A stretch of DNA of 64,000 nt from Afifella aestuarii (GTDB lineage: Bacteria > Pseudomonadota > Alphaproteobacteria > Rhizobiales > Afifellaceae). A program made the position numbers and the translations under genes. The notes beneath the pieces are model-generated. The model saw only the letters and a list, made by a program, of their open reading frames with translations, was not told where the DNA came from and made no database searches. This document shows, one piece after another, positions 17,588 through 25,991 of the stretch. The first letter of the stretch is position 1. Every line of letters starts with the position of its first letter. The stretch is from positions 124,001-188,000 of the forward strand of contig NZ_SAUF01000002.1 in assembly GCF_004023665.1 (NCBI RefSeq), written 5' to 3'.

Positions 17588-17871
17588 TGGCAAATCATCA
17601 GCACATGGTGCTGGCGCGACAAGGCCTCAAAATCCCGATGCCGGACCGCGACTTTCGCCTGTTCCCGGCCAAGGGCCGCCGCGTCGATCTGGACGACCCG
17701 TTTTATGCGCAGCTCAAGCGGGGCGGCGACCTGGTCGCCAGCGAGCCCATCGCGGACGGCGCCAGCGAGCCCGGCGCCGACAGCCCCGAGAGCGCCACGC
17801 CGGGCTCTCAACCCGAACCCGAAACGACCGATAAACCGCAGGGCGCAAAACCCCGGCGACGGAAGGAGTGA
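17587..17871 (+). CDS. DUF2635 family (Mu gp38-like) protein
   Basis: 94 residues. The N-terminal half (GLKIPMPDRDFRLFPAKGRR, then VDLDDPFYAQLKRGGDL) is the DUF2635 signature found just before contractile tail sheath genes. The C-terminus is a disordered Pro/Glu-rich tail ending KPRRRKE. Precise function unknown. Confidence 0.8.
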   Translation: MANHQHMVLARQGLKIPMPDRDFRLFPAKGRRVDLDDPFYAQLKRGGDLVASEPIADGASEPGADSPESATPGSQPEPETTDKPQGAKPRRRKE

Positions 17872-17874
17872 TCA

Positions 17875-19395
17875 ATGGCTGACGGTATCGTCTTCGACAA
17901 CATCCCGGGAGCCGGCCTGGTCGCGCCCGGGTTCTTTTTCGAAGTAACGAGTGGCGGACAGTTCGAATCGAACGCCCGCATGCTCGTCATCGGCCACGCC
18001 AATTCCGGCGCGTCGCTGGCGGTCAACACGCCCGTGCCGCTCAATTCGCAGTACGAGGCGGATTCTCTTGCCGGCGCCGGGTCGGTGCTTGCGGATGCCT
18101 ACCGCATTGCACGCGCCAATGCGCCGGCCCAGGAAATCTGGGGCATGGCCGTTGCCGCGACCGGCACCACGGCCGCATGGACGGTCTCGATCGACAGCGT
18201 GCCCGCCGCGGGCGGCGTCGGCGTGATCGAGATCCAGGGCGAGATCATTTCCGTTTCGATCGCGGCCGGCGATACGGCGACCGAAGTCGCGACCGCGCTC
18301 GCCGCGGCCGTCAACGGCTATTACAACGCGCTGACGGGTGCCTCTCTTGCCGTGACGGCAGCCTCGACCGACGAGGTGGTGACCCTTACGGCGCGGCATG
18401 CCGGCCTCGTGATGAACTCGGTCGATTTGCATGTGCCGAGCGGCGTCACCGGCAACGCCTTCGGCGGCGCGACGACGATCACGCAGACGACGACAGCGAC
18501 CGGCTCTCCGGACCTGACGACGGCGCTCGCCGCTCTCGGCGACGACCCGTTCGACTTCATCTCGACGCCCTTCGCCGATGAAACCAATCTCGGCCGCTAC
18601 GAGACGTTGATGTCCGACGTGTCTGGGCGGTGGTCCTATCTCCGGCAGATCTACGGCCACATCGTCACGGCCGTGGTCGATTCCACCGGCGATCTGACGA
18701 CGCTCGGCCTCGGCCTCAACGACCGCCATCTGACGGTCATTCCGGTGATCGAGGGCGGCTCCAATCCGTCTCCGGTCTGGGCCTGGGCGGCGGGCCTTCT
18801 CGGCCGCGTCGTGCCGTGGCTCTGCGACGGGGCGACGGGCAATGCCGGCCGCAACCAGACGGGTCTCGTCGTGGAGGGCGTGCGCGCGCCGCGCAACCGC
18901 GCCTACTGGCCCGGCTACACGCAGCGCAACACGTTTTTGAAATCGGGCGTCTCGACCTGGTCGGTGAACGCGTCCGGCGACGTCGCGATCGACAAGCTGA
19001 TCACGACCTATCGGACGAATCCGCTCGGGCAGGCCGACACCGTCTTTCGGGACATTCAGATCATGGCGCAGCTCATCTACATGCTGAAAGCCTATCGCGC
19101 GGCCCTGTCCTACGAGCACGGCAACAAGGCGATTGCCGATTCCAATCCCGGTGGTCTCGGCGCGCTGGTCACGATCGAGGACATCCGCGCCACTATGGTG
19201 CACACGGCCGACGAGCTGGAGCGTCAGGGCGTGCAGGCCAATGCGGCCGAGTTCGCCCGCCGCTTGGTCCTGTCACGCGACAACGACAACCCCAACCGCG
19301 TCAACATGCTGGCGCCGATCGCCGCGGTCGGTCCGCTCGACATCATCGCGGCGAATGCCCGCCTCTTCAAACAATACCGGCAGGCCGCGACCTGA
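17875..19395 (+). CDS. Contractile tail sheath protein (Mu gpL-like)
   Basis: 506 residues forming the outer contracting cylinder. IVFDNIPGAGLVAPGFFFEV at the N-terminus, ARMLVIGHANSGASL, and the C-terminal NRVNMLAPIAAVGPLDIIAA match Mu-type sheaths. This shows a myovirus tail despite the lambda-like head genes. Ribosome-binding site GGAG just before ATG. Confidence 0.92.
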   Translation: MADGIVFDNIPGAGLVAPGFFFEVTSGGQFESNARMLVIGHANSGASLAVNTPVPLNSQYEADSLAGAGSVLADAYRIARANAPAQEIWGMAVAATGTTAAWTVSIDSVPAAGGVGVIEIQGEIISVSIAAGDTATEVATALAAAVNGYYNALTGASLAVTAASTDEVVTLTARHAGLVMNSVDLHVPSGVTGNAFGGATTITQTTTATGSPDLTTALAALGDDPFDFISTPFADETNLGRYETLMSDVSGRWSYLRQIYGHIVTAVVDSTGDLTTLGLGLNDRHLTVIPVIEGGSNPSPVWAWAAGLLGRVVPWLCDGATGNAGRNQTGLVVEGVRAPRNRAYWPGYTQRNTFLKSGVSTWSVNASGDVAIDKLITTYRTNPLGQADTVFRDIQIMAQLIYMLKAYRAALSYEHGNKAIADSNPGGLGALVTIEDIRATMVHTADELERQGVQANAAEFARRLVLSRDNDNPNRVNMLAPIAAVGPLDIIAANARLFKQYRQAAT

Positions 19396-19424
19396 TCCGG
19401 CCCGTCACATAAAGGAGATCCGAT

Positions 19425-19790
19425 ATGGCGCGATTTGGCGGCGAAATAATCTTTTCGTTTGCGGGTGGGAGGAAGCTCACCATGCGCGGCGACTTCACCG
19501 TGAAGCCCGCGGGATTCTCGGCGGAGGCGATCACCAACCAGGACGGCTCGGTGAGCCAGTCCGCCACGCTGATGCCGCACGGCTGGGAAGGCACTTTCGA
19601 AGACGCGGCCGACCTCGACTGGGAAGAGCTGATGCGCCTTGGCGATTTCGAAGTGACCGCCCGCGAGGATTACACCGGCGTGTCGCACCTCTTCGGTCCC
19701 GGTTTCTTCGTCGGCGAGCCCTCGATCAACCGCAAGACTGGTGAGGTCTCCGGCCTCTCCGGCGCGCATCAGAGCTATCGGAAGATCTGA
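19425..19790 (+). CDS. Tail tube protein (Mu gpM-like)
   Basis: 121 residues, the inner tube subunit. FGGEIIFSFAGGRKLTMRGD and the central ATLMPHGWEGTFEDA are typical of Mu-like tube proteins. It starts after AAAGGAG and its stop overlaps the next start (TGATG). Confidence 0.88.
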   Translation: MARFGGEIIFSFAGGRKLTMRGDFTVKPAGFSAEAITNQDGSVSQSATLMPHGWEGTFEDAADLDWEELMRLGDFEVTAREDYTGVSHLFGPGFFVGEPSINRKTGEVSGLSGAHQSYRKI

Positions 19791-20149
19791 TGGCGACGAT
19801 CAAACTCTCCAAGAGCTACGAGGCGTCCGGCCAAGTCTTCGACGAGGTCACGCTGCGCCCGCCGACCTGCGGCGAATATTTTGCGATCGGCGAGCCGCAG
19901 GAATGGGTTCTCTCCGGCGGCGTCCGCGGCACGCGCATGCTCGCGACCGATCTCGGCGTCGTCCGCCAATATATGGACAAGCTGTGCACGGCGCCCGGCG
20001 GGCAGTATCTCGACGTTCTCGACCTCAAAGACGCGATCGCCGTCAAAGACGCGGTGCTCGGTTTTTTTACAGAAGCGAGGTCGTCGACGCGCAACTCGAC
20101 TTCCTCTTCCTCGACCTCCACTGGCGGCCGCAAGACGTCGAAAAGCTGA
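19790..20149 (+). CDS. Tail assembly chaperone (G-type, zero frame)
   Basis: 119 residues in the zero frame; binds the tape measure during assembly. ATIKLSKSYEASGQVFDEVTL and CTAPGGQYLDVLDLKDAIAV resemble Mu gp41-type chaperones. After residue 93 the zero-frame tail is Ser/Thr/Arg-rich low complexity. Codons 92-93 are TTT TTT inside a run of seven T (20062-20068), where a -1 slip yields a longer protein. Both products are expected. Confidence 0.85.
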   Translation: MATIKLSKSYEASGQVFDEVTLRPPTCGEYFAIGEPQEWVLSGGVRGTRMLATDLGVVRQYMDKLCTAPGGQYLDVLDLKDAIAVKDAVLGFFTEARSSTRNSTSSSSTSTGGRKTSKS

Positions 20150-20217
20150 CCTTCGACGCGCTCGACAAGCGCATCGAGAAGCTCGCATCCGGGCTCGAAA
20201 AGCGAAAGAAGCGCTAA
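20068..20217 (+). CDS. -1 frame extension of the tail chaperone (G-T fusion)
   Basis: After slippage on T7 at 20062-20068 ribosomes would read YRSEVVDAQLDFLFLDLHW and onward to TAA at 20217, adding 49 residues to the first 93, giving about 142 aa. The extension has sensible composition and no start of its own, ending in EKRKKR. This is the standard G/G-T arrangement of long-tailed phages. The stop overlaps the stop of the convergent gene. Confidence 0.8.
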   Translation, partial: YRSEVVDAQLDFLFLDLHWRPQDVEKLTFDALDKRIEKLASGLEKRKKR

Positions 20218-20423
20218 GGCGCTTGGCGGGTGGTGCCGCCGCAGATCGGGCATCGATAAGAGCGCTCACTGGCGACGGCGGCGAGCACGAACCAGACGAC
20301 CAGCCACAGCCCGCCGGTCACGATCGACAGCAACAAATGCAGGATGTGCGTCGGCGTCTGTTTTTGCGCGAGCACCGTCCGGCTGCATTGCGGGCAGTAA
20401 CGTTGAGCATGCTTCGTCCCCAC
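20214..20423 (-). CDS. Small membrane protein with two CxxC zinc-ribbon halves
   Basis: Sixty-nine residues on the opposite strand inside the tail module. GTG start at 20423 preceded by GGGAGGGAG. CPQC near residue 10 and CPIC near 58 flank one hydrophobic segment (ILHLLLSIVTGGLWLVVWFV, about 28-47). Likely a membrane-tethered zinc ribbon. Being reversed between the chaperone and tape measure genes, it looks like an independently expressed moron. Function unknown. Confidence 0.7.
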   Translation of the reverse strand: MGTKHAQRYCPQCSRTVLAQKQTPTHILHLLLSIVTGGLWLVVWFVLAAVASERSYRCPICGGTTRQAP

Positions 20424-20459
20424 TGACGTCTCCCTCCCTCGTCGAAAGATCATCCTGGC

Positions 20460-22706
20460 ATGTCGAACCGCATCCTCCAAGCGACGCTGCGTCTCATGGG
20501 CCAGGACGCCGGAGCCGGACGCATGCTGGCTTCGGTCGGCGGCAAGATGGAGCAGATGGACCGCCGGGCGGAGGCGTTCAACCGCCGCAACGGCGCGTTC
20601 ATGCGCGGCCAGGCCATGCTCGTCGGCGGCACGGCGCGCCTTCTCGCCGGTGTTGCCGGACCGGCCGCGATCGCTGCCGGGATGACGGCGGCCGTGCGTG
20701 GTGCAAACAGTCTCGAAGAGGCGCTCTTCGGCATCGAGAAGAAGTCGGGCGCGAGCGCCGCGCAAATGGCGCGCATCAAGCAGGAAATCCTCGATCTCAA
20801 TGACGAGCTCCCCTCGGCGATCGAGGATATCGCAGCCGCGTACGAGCGCGGCGCCGCCGCTGGTCTGCCGCTCGAAGATCTGCGGGAGTTCACAAAACTC
20901 TCGGTCAAGGTCGCCGACGCCTTCGAAATGTCCGAAGAGGAGGTCGGCAACGTCTTTGCCGGATGGCGAACGGCGCTCGGCCTTACCGGGGGCGCGGTCG
21001 AGAAGCTGACAGACCAGATCAACTATCTGGCGGATGCGGGCATCGCCGACGAGCGCGATCTCGTGCAGTTCATCGACCAGTCGAGCGGGCTCATCAAGAA
21101 CTGGGGACTTTCGGAAGGGCAGGTCGCAGCACTCGCCGCGACCATGAAGAACCTCAAGCTCGACACGTCCGCGGCCGCCACGTCCATGCAGAACCTGACG
21201 TCTCGCCTTCTGGCTCCGGACGTCATGAACAAGGACGGCATCATTTGGATGCAGAAACTCGTCGGCGACACGAAGGAGTTTCATAAGCTCGTCAAGGACG
21301 ATGCCCAGGGGGCGCTGCTCAAATTCCTGGATTCGCTCTCCGAGCTCGACCGCTTCCAGCGCGCCGAGGCCCTGACGCGCATCGTCGGCCGCGGCTATTT
21401 CATGGAGATACAGACGCTCTCGTCGAACCTCGACGAATACCGTCGCAATCTCCGGATGCTGCAGAATGAATCCGCCTATATGGGCGGGATCGACCGGGTC
21501 TTCGAACGACGCATGGAGCTCAACCGCGTCAAATGGGGCATGGTCTGGAAACAGCTGGACGAGCTGAGCCGGCGCGCCGGCGACATGGCGTTTCCGGCGC
21601 TCAAGGCGGGCGCCGACCGGATGCTCGATCTTTTCAAGTACATGGACGAGAACGGTACGCCGTTCGAGCACATGGCGGAGGCGATCGACGGCTTTGCCAA
21701 GGGCGCCGGCTACGAAGACTTTTCGACCATGCTTGGCGAGATCGGCGATCAGCTCGATCGCATCGCCGGCGGCGGTGACGGCAAATGGGAGCTAACGGAC
21801 ACGTTCAACGCCGCCGCCGAGGCGGGGGCCGCGCTCGCCACCGTCCTGGAGCGCGTCGAGCGGGCCATGCTCAATCTGGAGCGTGTCAAGTTGTGGCTCA
21901 ATGTTTCCGGCGCGAATACGGGCTTTGCGACGATGACGCAGCGCGGATTGCGCGCTCTCGGCCGCGGTGCGCAGGCGATCAACCCGGCCGACGATGTCAG
22001 CGCCGAAGAGGCGCTGCGTCTCTTCGACCAGGAATTCGACCAGATCCCGAAGGATATTCAGGAAAAGCGCAAAGAGAACCTCAGGCGCCTGCAGGAGATC
22101 GACGCGCGGCTCCAGGAGATCGACCGCGCCGAGGCCGGCCGTGGGGCAGGCGTCGAGAATGTCCAGCGGCGCCGCGGCGATCGGGCCGCCATTGCGCAAC
22201 ATACGCGCCTGGCGCGTCTTGCACGCGAGGCGGAGGATGCCAGCATGGCGGCGCTCGGCGCCACCGGCGGGGCGACACCTGCCGCGCCGGGCATCGCGCC
22301 GCCCTCGCTGCCGCGGGCACGGTCGAGCGCGATCGAGGTGCCTCAGCTGCCATCCGCGCCGGCTCTGCCGCCTGAGGCCTCGCTCGAGGAAACCATGCGC
22401 GCCTATGAGCGCATGGCCGAGCTCCAGGACGAGATGAAAGAGGCGAAGGCGATCTTCGACATCGATCCTTCCGCCGGTCTCGCCCGCATCCAGGCGATCC
22501 GTGAAGAGATGGAGGACCTCGCCACGGTCAAACCCTCCGTCGACGTCAATATCGATCCGGCGCTCGCGAGCCTTAAACGCCTCGAAGCGGAGGCGGCGCA
22601 AACCGGACGGCGCGTCAATCAGGCGCTCGCCTCCGGGCGGCGGTCCGGGCTCCGCGGCGATGTCGGACGGTCGATGCCGGCCGAAGCCGGGATGGCCGAA
22701 GAATGA
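20460..22706 (+). CDS. Tail tape measure protein
   Basis: 748 residues; sets tail length and is packed in the tube. Hydrophobic glycine-rich region (MLVGGTARLLAGVAGPAAIAA, about 45-65), the TP901-like core SGASAAQMARIKQEILDL (about 97-114), FEMSEEEVGNVFAGWRTAL and long coiled-coil stretches. ATG at 20460; it overlaps the next gene by 4 bases (ATGA). Confidence 0.9.
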   Translation: MSNRILQATLRLMGQDAGAGRMLASVGGKMEQMDRRAEAFNRRNGAFMRGQAMLVGGTARLLAGVAGPAAIAAGMTAAVRGANSLEEALFGIEKKSGASAAQMARIKQEILDLNDELPSAIEDIAAAYERGAAAGLPLEDLREFTKLSVKVADAFEMSEEEVGNVFAGWRTALGLTGGAVEKLTDQINYLADAGIADERDLVQFIDQSSGLIKNWGLSEGQVAALAATMKNLKLDTSAAATSMQNLTSRLLAPDVMNKDGIIWMQKLVGDTKEFHKLVKDDAQGALLKFLDSLSELDRFQRAEALTRIVGRGYFMEIQTLSSNLDEYRRNLRMLQNESAYMGGIDRVFERRMELNRVKWGMVWKQLDELSRRAGDMAFPALKAGADRMLDLFKYMDENGTPFEHMAEAIDGFAKGAGYEDFSTMLGEIGDQLDRIAGGGDGKWELTDTFNAAAEAGAALATVLERVERAMLNLERVKLWLNVSGANTGFATMTQRGLRALGRGAQAINPADDVSAEEALRLFDQEFDQIPKDIQEKRKENLRRLQEIDARLQEIDRAEAGRGAGVENVQRRRGDRAAIAQHTRLARLAREAEDASMAALGATGGATPAAPGIAPPSLPRARSSAIEVPQLPSAPALPPEASLEETMRAYERMAELQDEMKEAKAIFDIDPSAGLARIQAIREEMEDLATVKPSVDVNIDPALASLKRLEAEAAQTGRRVNQALASGRRSGLRGDVGRSMPAEAGMAEE

Positions 22707-23173
22707 GCCGCGACTGGTCGAAAGCCTTTCGGCGCGCCTCGTTTCGCGGCGTGCCGTTCTGGGTCGAGCGCGACATCGTCGCCGGCGGCCGCCGCGTCGC
22801 GGTGACCAACATCGCCTATGGCGAGACGCCGGTCACCGAGGACATGGGCAAGCGCGAAACCGTCTGGCCGATCGACGCCTATGTCGCCTCCGACCTCGCC
22901 GACATCGAGGCGACGGCGCTTGCCGCCGCGCTCAACACCTCCGGGGCGGCGCTTCTCGTCCTGCCGATGGAACCGGCGCGCCTGGCGCGCTGCATCCAGT
23001 TCGAACGGCGGCGCGATCTCGACCGCAACGGCTATATCGGATTCCGGGTGCAGTTCATCGAGGCGGGCGCGGGCGTGTCTTTCCCGGCGGTCACCGGGCC
23101 GTCGCCGATCGCCGCGGCCATCGTGACCGGGGCGGAGATCCTCGGCGCGGCCCTGGCGGAAGTGCTCGACTGA
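22703..23173 (+). CDS. Mu gpN-like (DNA circularisation family) protein, N-terminal part
   Basis: 156 residues. DWSKAFRRASFRGVPFWVE at the N-terminus is the signature of the family named for DNA circularisation, now seen as a tail/baseplate protein. This frame stops at TGA 23171 where homologues continue; the next reading frame two bases on carries the family's C-terminal part. It is either a natural split or a gene broken by mutation. Confidence 0.8.
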   Translation: MSRDWSKAFRRASFRGVPFWVERDIVAGGRRVAVTNIAYGETPVTEDMGKRETVWPIDAYVASDLADIEATALAAALNTSGAALLVLPMEPARLARCIQFERRRDLDRNGYIGFRVQFIEAGAGVSFPAVTGPSPIAAAIVTGAEILGAALAEVLD

Positions 23174-23174
23174 T

Positions 23175-23837
23175 ATGAATGCGGCCGAGATCATCACCGC
23201 CGCCCTCGCCAGCGTGGCGCGGGTCGAGGCCCTGCGTGCCGCCTCCGTCATGCCGGCGGCGCGCGAGGATACGGCTCTGCGGCTCTCCGAAGCGGCGAGT
23301 GCCGCAGCGGCGCTCGCCGATTCCGCGCCGGCCGATTTCGTGGCGGGGCTCACCGCATTCGCGCGGCATGTCGGGCTCTACGGCGAGCCGGCGGAGCTCT
23401 TTCGGGCCTGCGTCGCCGACCTCGACAATACGGGCGAGGCCGGTCCGGTGCGCATCATCGCTGATGCCACGATCTTGTCGACGCTCTGCCTCGTGGCGCT
23501 CCGCCGCGATTATACCGCCCGCCAGGATGCCGCCGCAGCGCGCACGACGATCGGCGCACTTGCCGAGCCGGTGATCGAAACGTCCGGCACGCTCCTCGGC
23601 GAGGCCGCCTTTGCGCATCTCTCCGACCTCGTCGGTCAGAGCGTGCGCAACCTGTCGCGCATCGCGGCAGATCGGGCGCCGCTGGTGCGCGTCGAGACCG
23701 GATTGTCGCTGCCGTCGACGGTGCTTGCCTGGCGTCTCTATCAGGACCCGGCCCGCGCCGCCGAGCTCGTCGAGCGCAACCGGGTGACGACGCCCGCCTT
23801 CATGCCCGTGTCGCTGGAGGCCGTGGCGCCGGAATGA
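23175..23837 (+). CDS. Mu gpN-like protein, C-terminal part
   Basis: 220 residues, ATG one base after the stop of the first part (TGATATG). The helical body and the ending AAELVERNRVTTPAFMPV match the C-terminal end of gpN proteins. Together the two parts give about 376 residues, shorter than the 430-490 usual for single-chain homologues. Confidence 0.7.
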   Translation: MNAAEIITAALASVARVEALRAASVMPAAREDTALRLSEAASAAAALADSAPADFVAGLTAFARHVGLYGEPAELFRACVADLDNTGEAGPVRIIADATILSTLCLVALRRDYTARQDAAAARTTIGALAEPVIETSGTLLGEAAFAHLSDLVGQSVRNLSRIAADRAPLVRVETGLSLPSTVLAWRLYQDPARAAELVERNRVTTPAFMPVSLEAVAPE

Positions 23838-23844
23838 GGGCAGC

Positions 23845-24942
23845 ATGAGCGACCCGCTGGAGACCGTCACCGTGGAGGTCGGCGGCGAGGTCTACGGGTT
23901 GTGGAGCGAGATCGATCTCGTCTTCGGCGCCGAACAGGCCGTGCGCACGGCAAATCTCACCTGTGCGCATCCGGGCCTCGCCGGTATCGGTCGTTTCAGG
24001 ATCCGCCCGGACATGCCGGCGCTGGTCAAGGCGAGCGGCGAGACGGTGATCACCGGCTATGTGCGCGACGTCGATCCGAACCATGGCGATCAAAACGAGA
24101 AGATCCGCGTGACGATCGGCTCGAAGACGATCGACAGCGTCGAGAGCTCCGTGCTGCACGAAAGCGGACGCGTGGAAAACGCCGACATGCTGGAGATCGC
24201 GGCCGAGATCGACCCGACCGGGGTGGAATGGATTCTCGCCGGCTCGAAGCCTCCGAAAGAGCCGTGGCACCAGGTCGTGCCGTCACGCTCGCCGTTTCGG
24301 GAGCTCGAAGAGCTGGCGCGCTCGCGCGGCTATCTGCTGCACGACAATGCGGACGGGCAGATGGTGCTCGCCGACCGGCCCGAGGGCCGGCATGCCGGCG
24401 CTCTCGCGATCGGGCAGGGCGGCAATATCGTGCGTGCCGAGAGCAAGCTCACCGGCAATGGCCGCCATGACAAGGTCGTCGTCCGCGGGCAGGGATCGCG
24501 ACGGCACGGGGCGACCGAACTTCGCGCCGAGGCGACGGCGCATGACGGGACGGTCGGGCGGTCGCGCCCGCAGATCATTCTGCACGAGGGCGAGCCGAGC
24601 TATGCGCGCCTCAAGAAACGCGCCGACAACCAGGTGCGTCGCGCCGCGGGACGGTCGCGGACGGCCAGCGTCGAGGTCGCCGGATGGCGCGACCAGGCGG
24701 GCCGCATCTGGTCGCCGAACTGGCTCGTCTATCTCGACGATCCGCTGATCCTCTTGCGGCAGGATATGGCGATCAGCCAGGTCACGCTGCGCCAGGGGCC
24801 GGGCCTGTCGGAGGATGCCGCGGCGACGCGGGCGATCCTGCAACTCGTCGATCCGCGCGCCTTCGGCGGCGACGACACCGGCGGCGACAGCGACGCGGTC
24901 TGGCAGACGCCGGACCCTGAGGCGGAGGTGACGGCCGAATGA
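23845..24942 (+). CDS. Baseplate hub protein (Mu gp44/gpP-like)
   Basis: 365 residues. TVTVEVGGEVYGLWSEIDL, RPDMPALVKASGETVITGYV and the segment FRELEELARSRGYLLHDNAD follow the hub fold of Mu gp44 (related to T4 gp27). It ends with an acidic tail and overlaps the next start by 4 bases. Confidence 0.85.
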   Translation: MSDPLETVTVEVGGEVYGLWSEIDLVFGAEQAVRTANLTCAHPGLAGIGRFRIRPDMPALVKASGETVITGYVRDVDPNHGDQNEKIRVTIGSKTIDSVESSVLHESGRVENADMLEIAAEIDPTGVEWILAGSKPPKEPWHQVVPSRSPFRELEELARSRGYLLHDNADGQMVLADRPEGRHAGALAIGQGGNIVRAESKLTGNGRHDKVVVRGQGSRRHGATELRAEATAHDGTVGRSRPQIILHEGEPSYARLKKRADNQVRRAAGRSRTASVEVAGWRDQAGRIWSPNWLVYLDDPLILLRQDMAISQVTLRQGPGLSEDAAATRAILQLVDPRAFGGDDTGGDSDAVWQTPDPEAEVTAE

Positions 24943-25421
24943 GCCAGTTCAGGCCGTATCTGACGCGGCTCGAAATCGACAGCGACCGGGAGAGCGACGG
25001 GCTTCTCCTCCTCTCCGGCCGCGGCCGCGCCGGCGAGGCGCCGCGCGATATCCTGTGGATGCAGCAGCACGGGCTCGCCTCGCGTCCGCCGCAGGGCGCC
25101 GTCGGCGCGTTCTTGGCGCTCGGCGGGGCGCATGCGCAGCCGCTCGCCGTCGGCGGGGAACATCCAGGTCTGCGCCCCCGCATGGAGGCCGGCGAGACCG
25201 TCATTTACAACGCGCACGGCCAGGCCGTGTCGATCGTCAAGAACAACATCCGCATCGTCGGCGGCGACAGCGTGCACATCAAGGCGACGACCATCATCCT
25301 CGACGGCGAATGCCGCCTCGGCGGAGAGGATGCGAGCCGGCCGGCCTCGGCGGAGGGCACGGTCGACAGCGACGGCGATGTCGACACCGGCAATCTCGCG
25401 ACGCGCGTCTATGTCAAATGA
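24939..25421 (+). CDS. Baseplate assembly protein V / spike (Mu gp45-like)
   Basis: 160 residues. An N-terminal OB-like region, then a central glycine-rich part and a terminal repeat-like beta region (YNAHGQAVSIVKNNIRIVGG; IKATTIILDGECRLGG) that would form the beta-helical membrane-piercing spike. Between hub and gp46, as in Mu. Confidence 0.88.
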   Translation: MSQFRPYLTRLEIDSDRESDGLLLLSGRGRAGEAPRDILWMQQHGLASRPPQGAVGAFLALGGAHAQPLAVGGEHPGLRPRMEAGETVIYNAHGQAVSIVKNNIRIVGGDSVHIKATTIILDGECRLGGEDASRPASAEGTVDSDGDVDTGNLATRVYVK

Positions 25422-25439
25422 CCGTCAAATGAGCATCAC

Positions 25440-25991
25440 ATGACCATCCGCATCGTGCCGCTCACGGAGGAGCCGGAAGCGCTCCTGTCGCCGGACATCG
25501 TCTGGGACGGAGAGATGGGCGATTTCGCACCGGCCGGACCGGACGAGACCAAGAACCGCGGCGGGCTCCGCGCCCGGGCGCAGCTTGCGACCGCAATCCT
25601 CATGCTCCTGCAGACCGATCGCCGCGCCGATCCGTCAGAACTCCGCGACGGCGACGACAATCGCGGCTGGGTTGGCGACGGCTTCGATATCGATCTCGAC
25701 GCTTTCGAGCGTCCGCTCGGCTCCAAGCTCTGGCTTTTGCGGCGGCGCAGCGTCGACGAGGTGGAGACGCCGCGGCTTGCCGAAGATTATGCCCGCGAGG
25801 CGCTGCAAGTCCTGATCGAGCAGCGGGCCGTGGCGCGCATCGACGTCGATGCCACGGCGCGCCCGGCAGACCGCCGGCTCGATCTTAACGTCGCGCTCTA
25901 CGGCCGCGACGGAACGCAACTCTATGCGGCGCGCTATGGCGTGCTGTGGGACCAGGTGACACGTGGCGACATCCACCCCCTCGCTCAATAG
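25440..25991 (+). CDS. Baseplate protein GP46 family
   Basis: 183 residues. DDNRGWVGDGFDIDL and GSKLWLLRRRSVDE are the diagnostic core of Mu gp46-like (T4 gp25-related) wedge proteins. It overlaps the baseplate J gene by 29 bp. Confidence 0.9.
   Translation: MTIRIVPLTEEPEALLSPDIVWDGEMGDFAPAGPDETKNRGGLRARAQLATAILMLLQTDRRADPSELRDGDDNRGWVGDGFDIDLDAFERPLGSKLWLLRRRSVDEVETPRLAEDYAREALQVLIEQRAVARIDVDATARPADRRLDLNVALYGRDGTQLYAARYGVLWDQVTRGDIHPLAQ

Noticed and set aside
20424-21671. Long upstream extension of the zinc-ribbon membrane gene on the minus strand
   Set aside because: The extension is antisense to the tape measure gene; a strong ribosome-binding site supports the short start at 20423.
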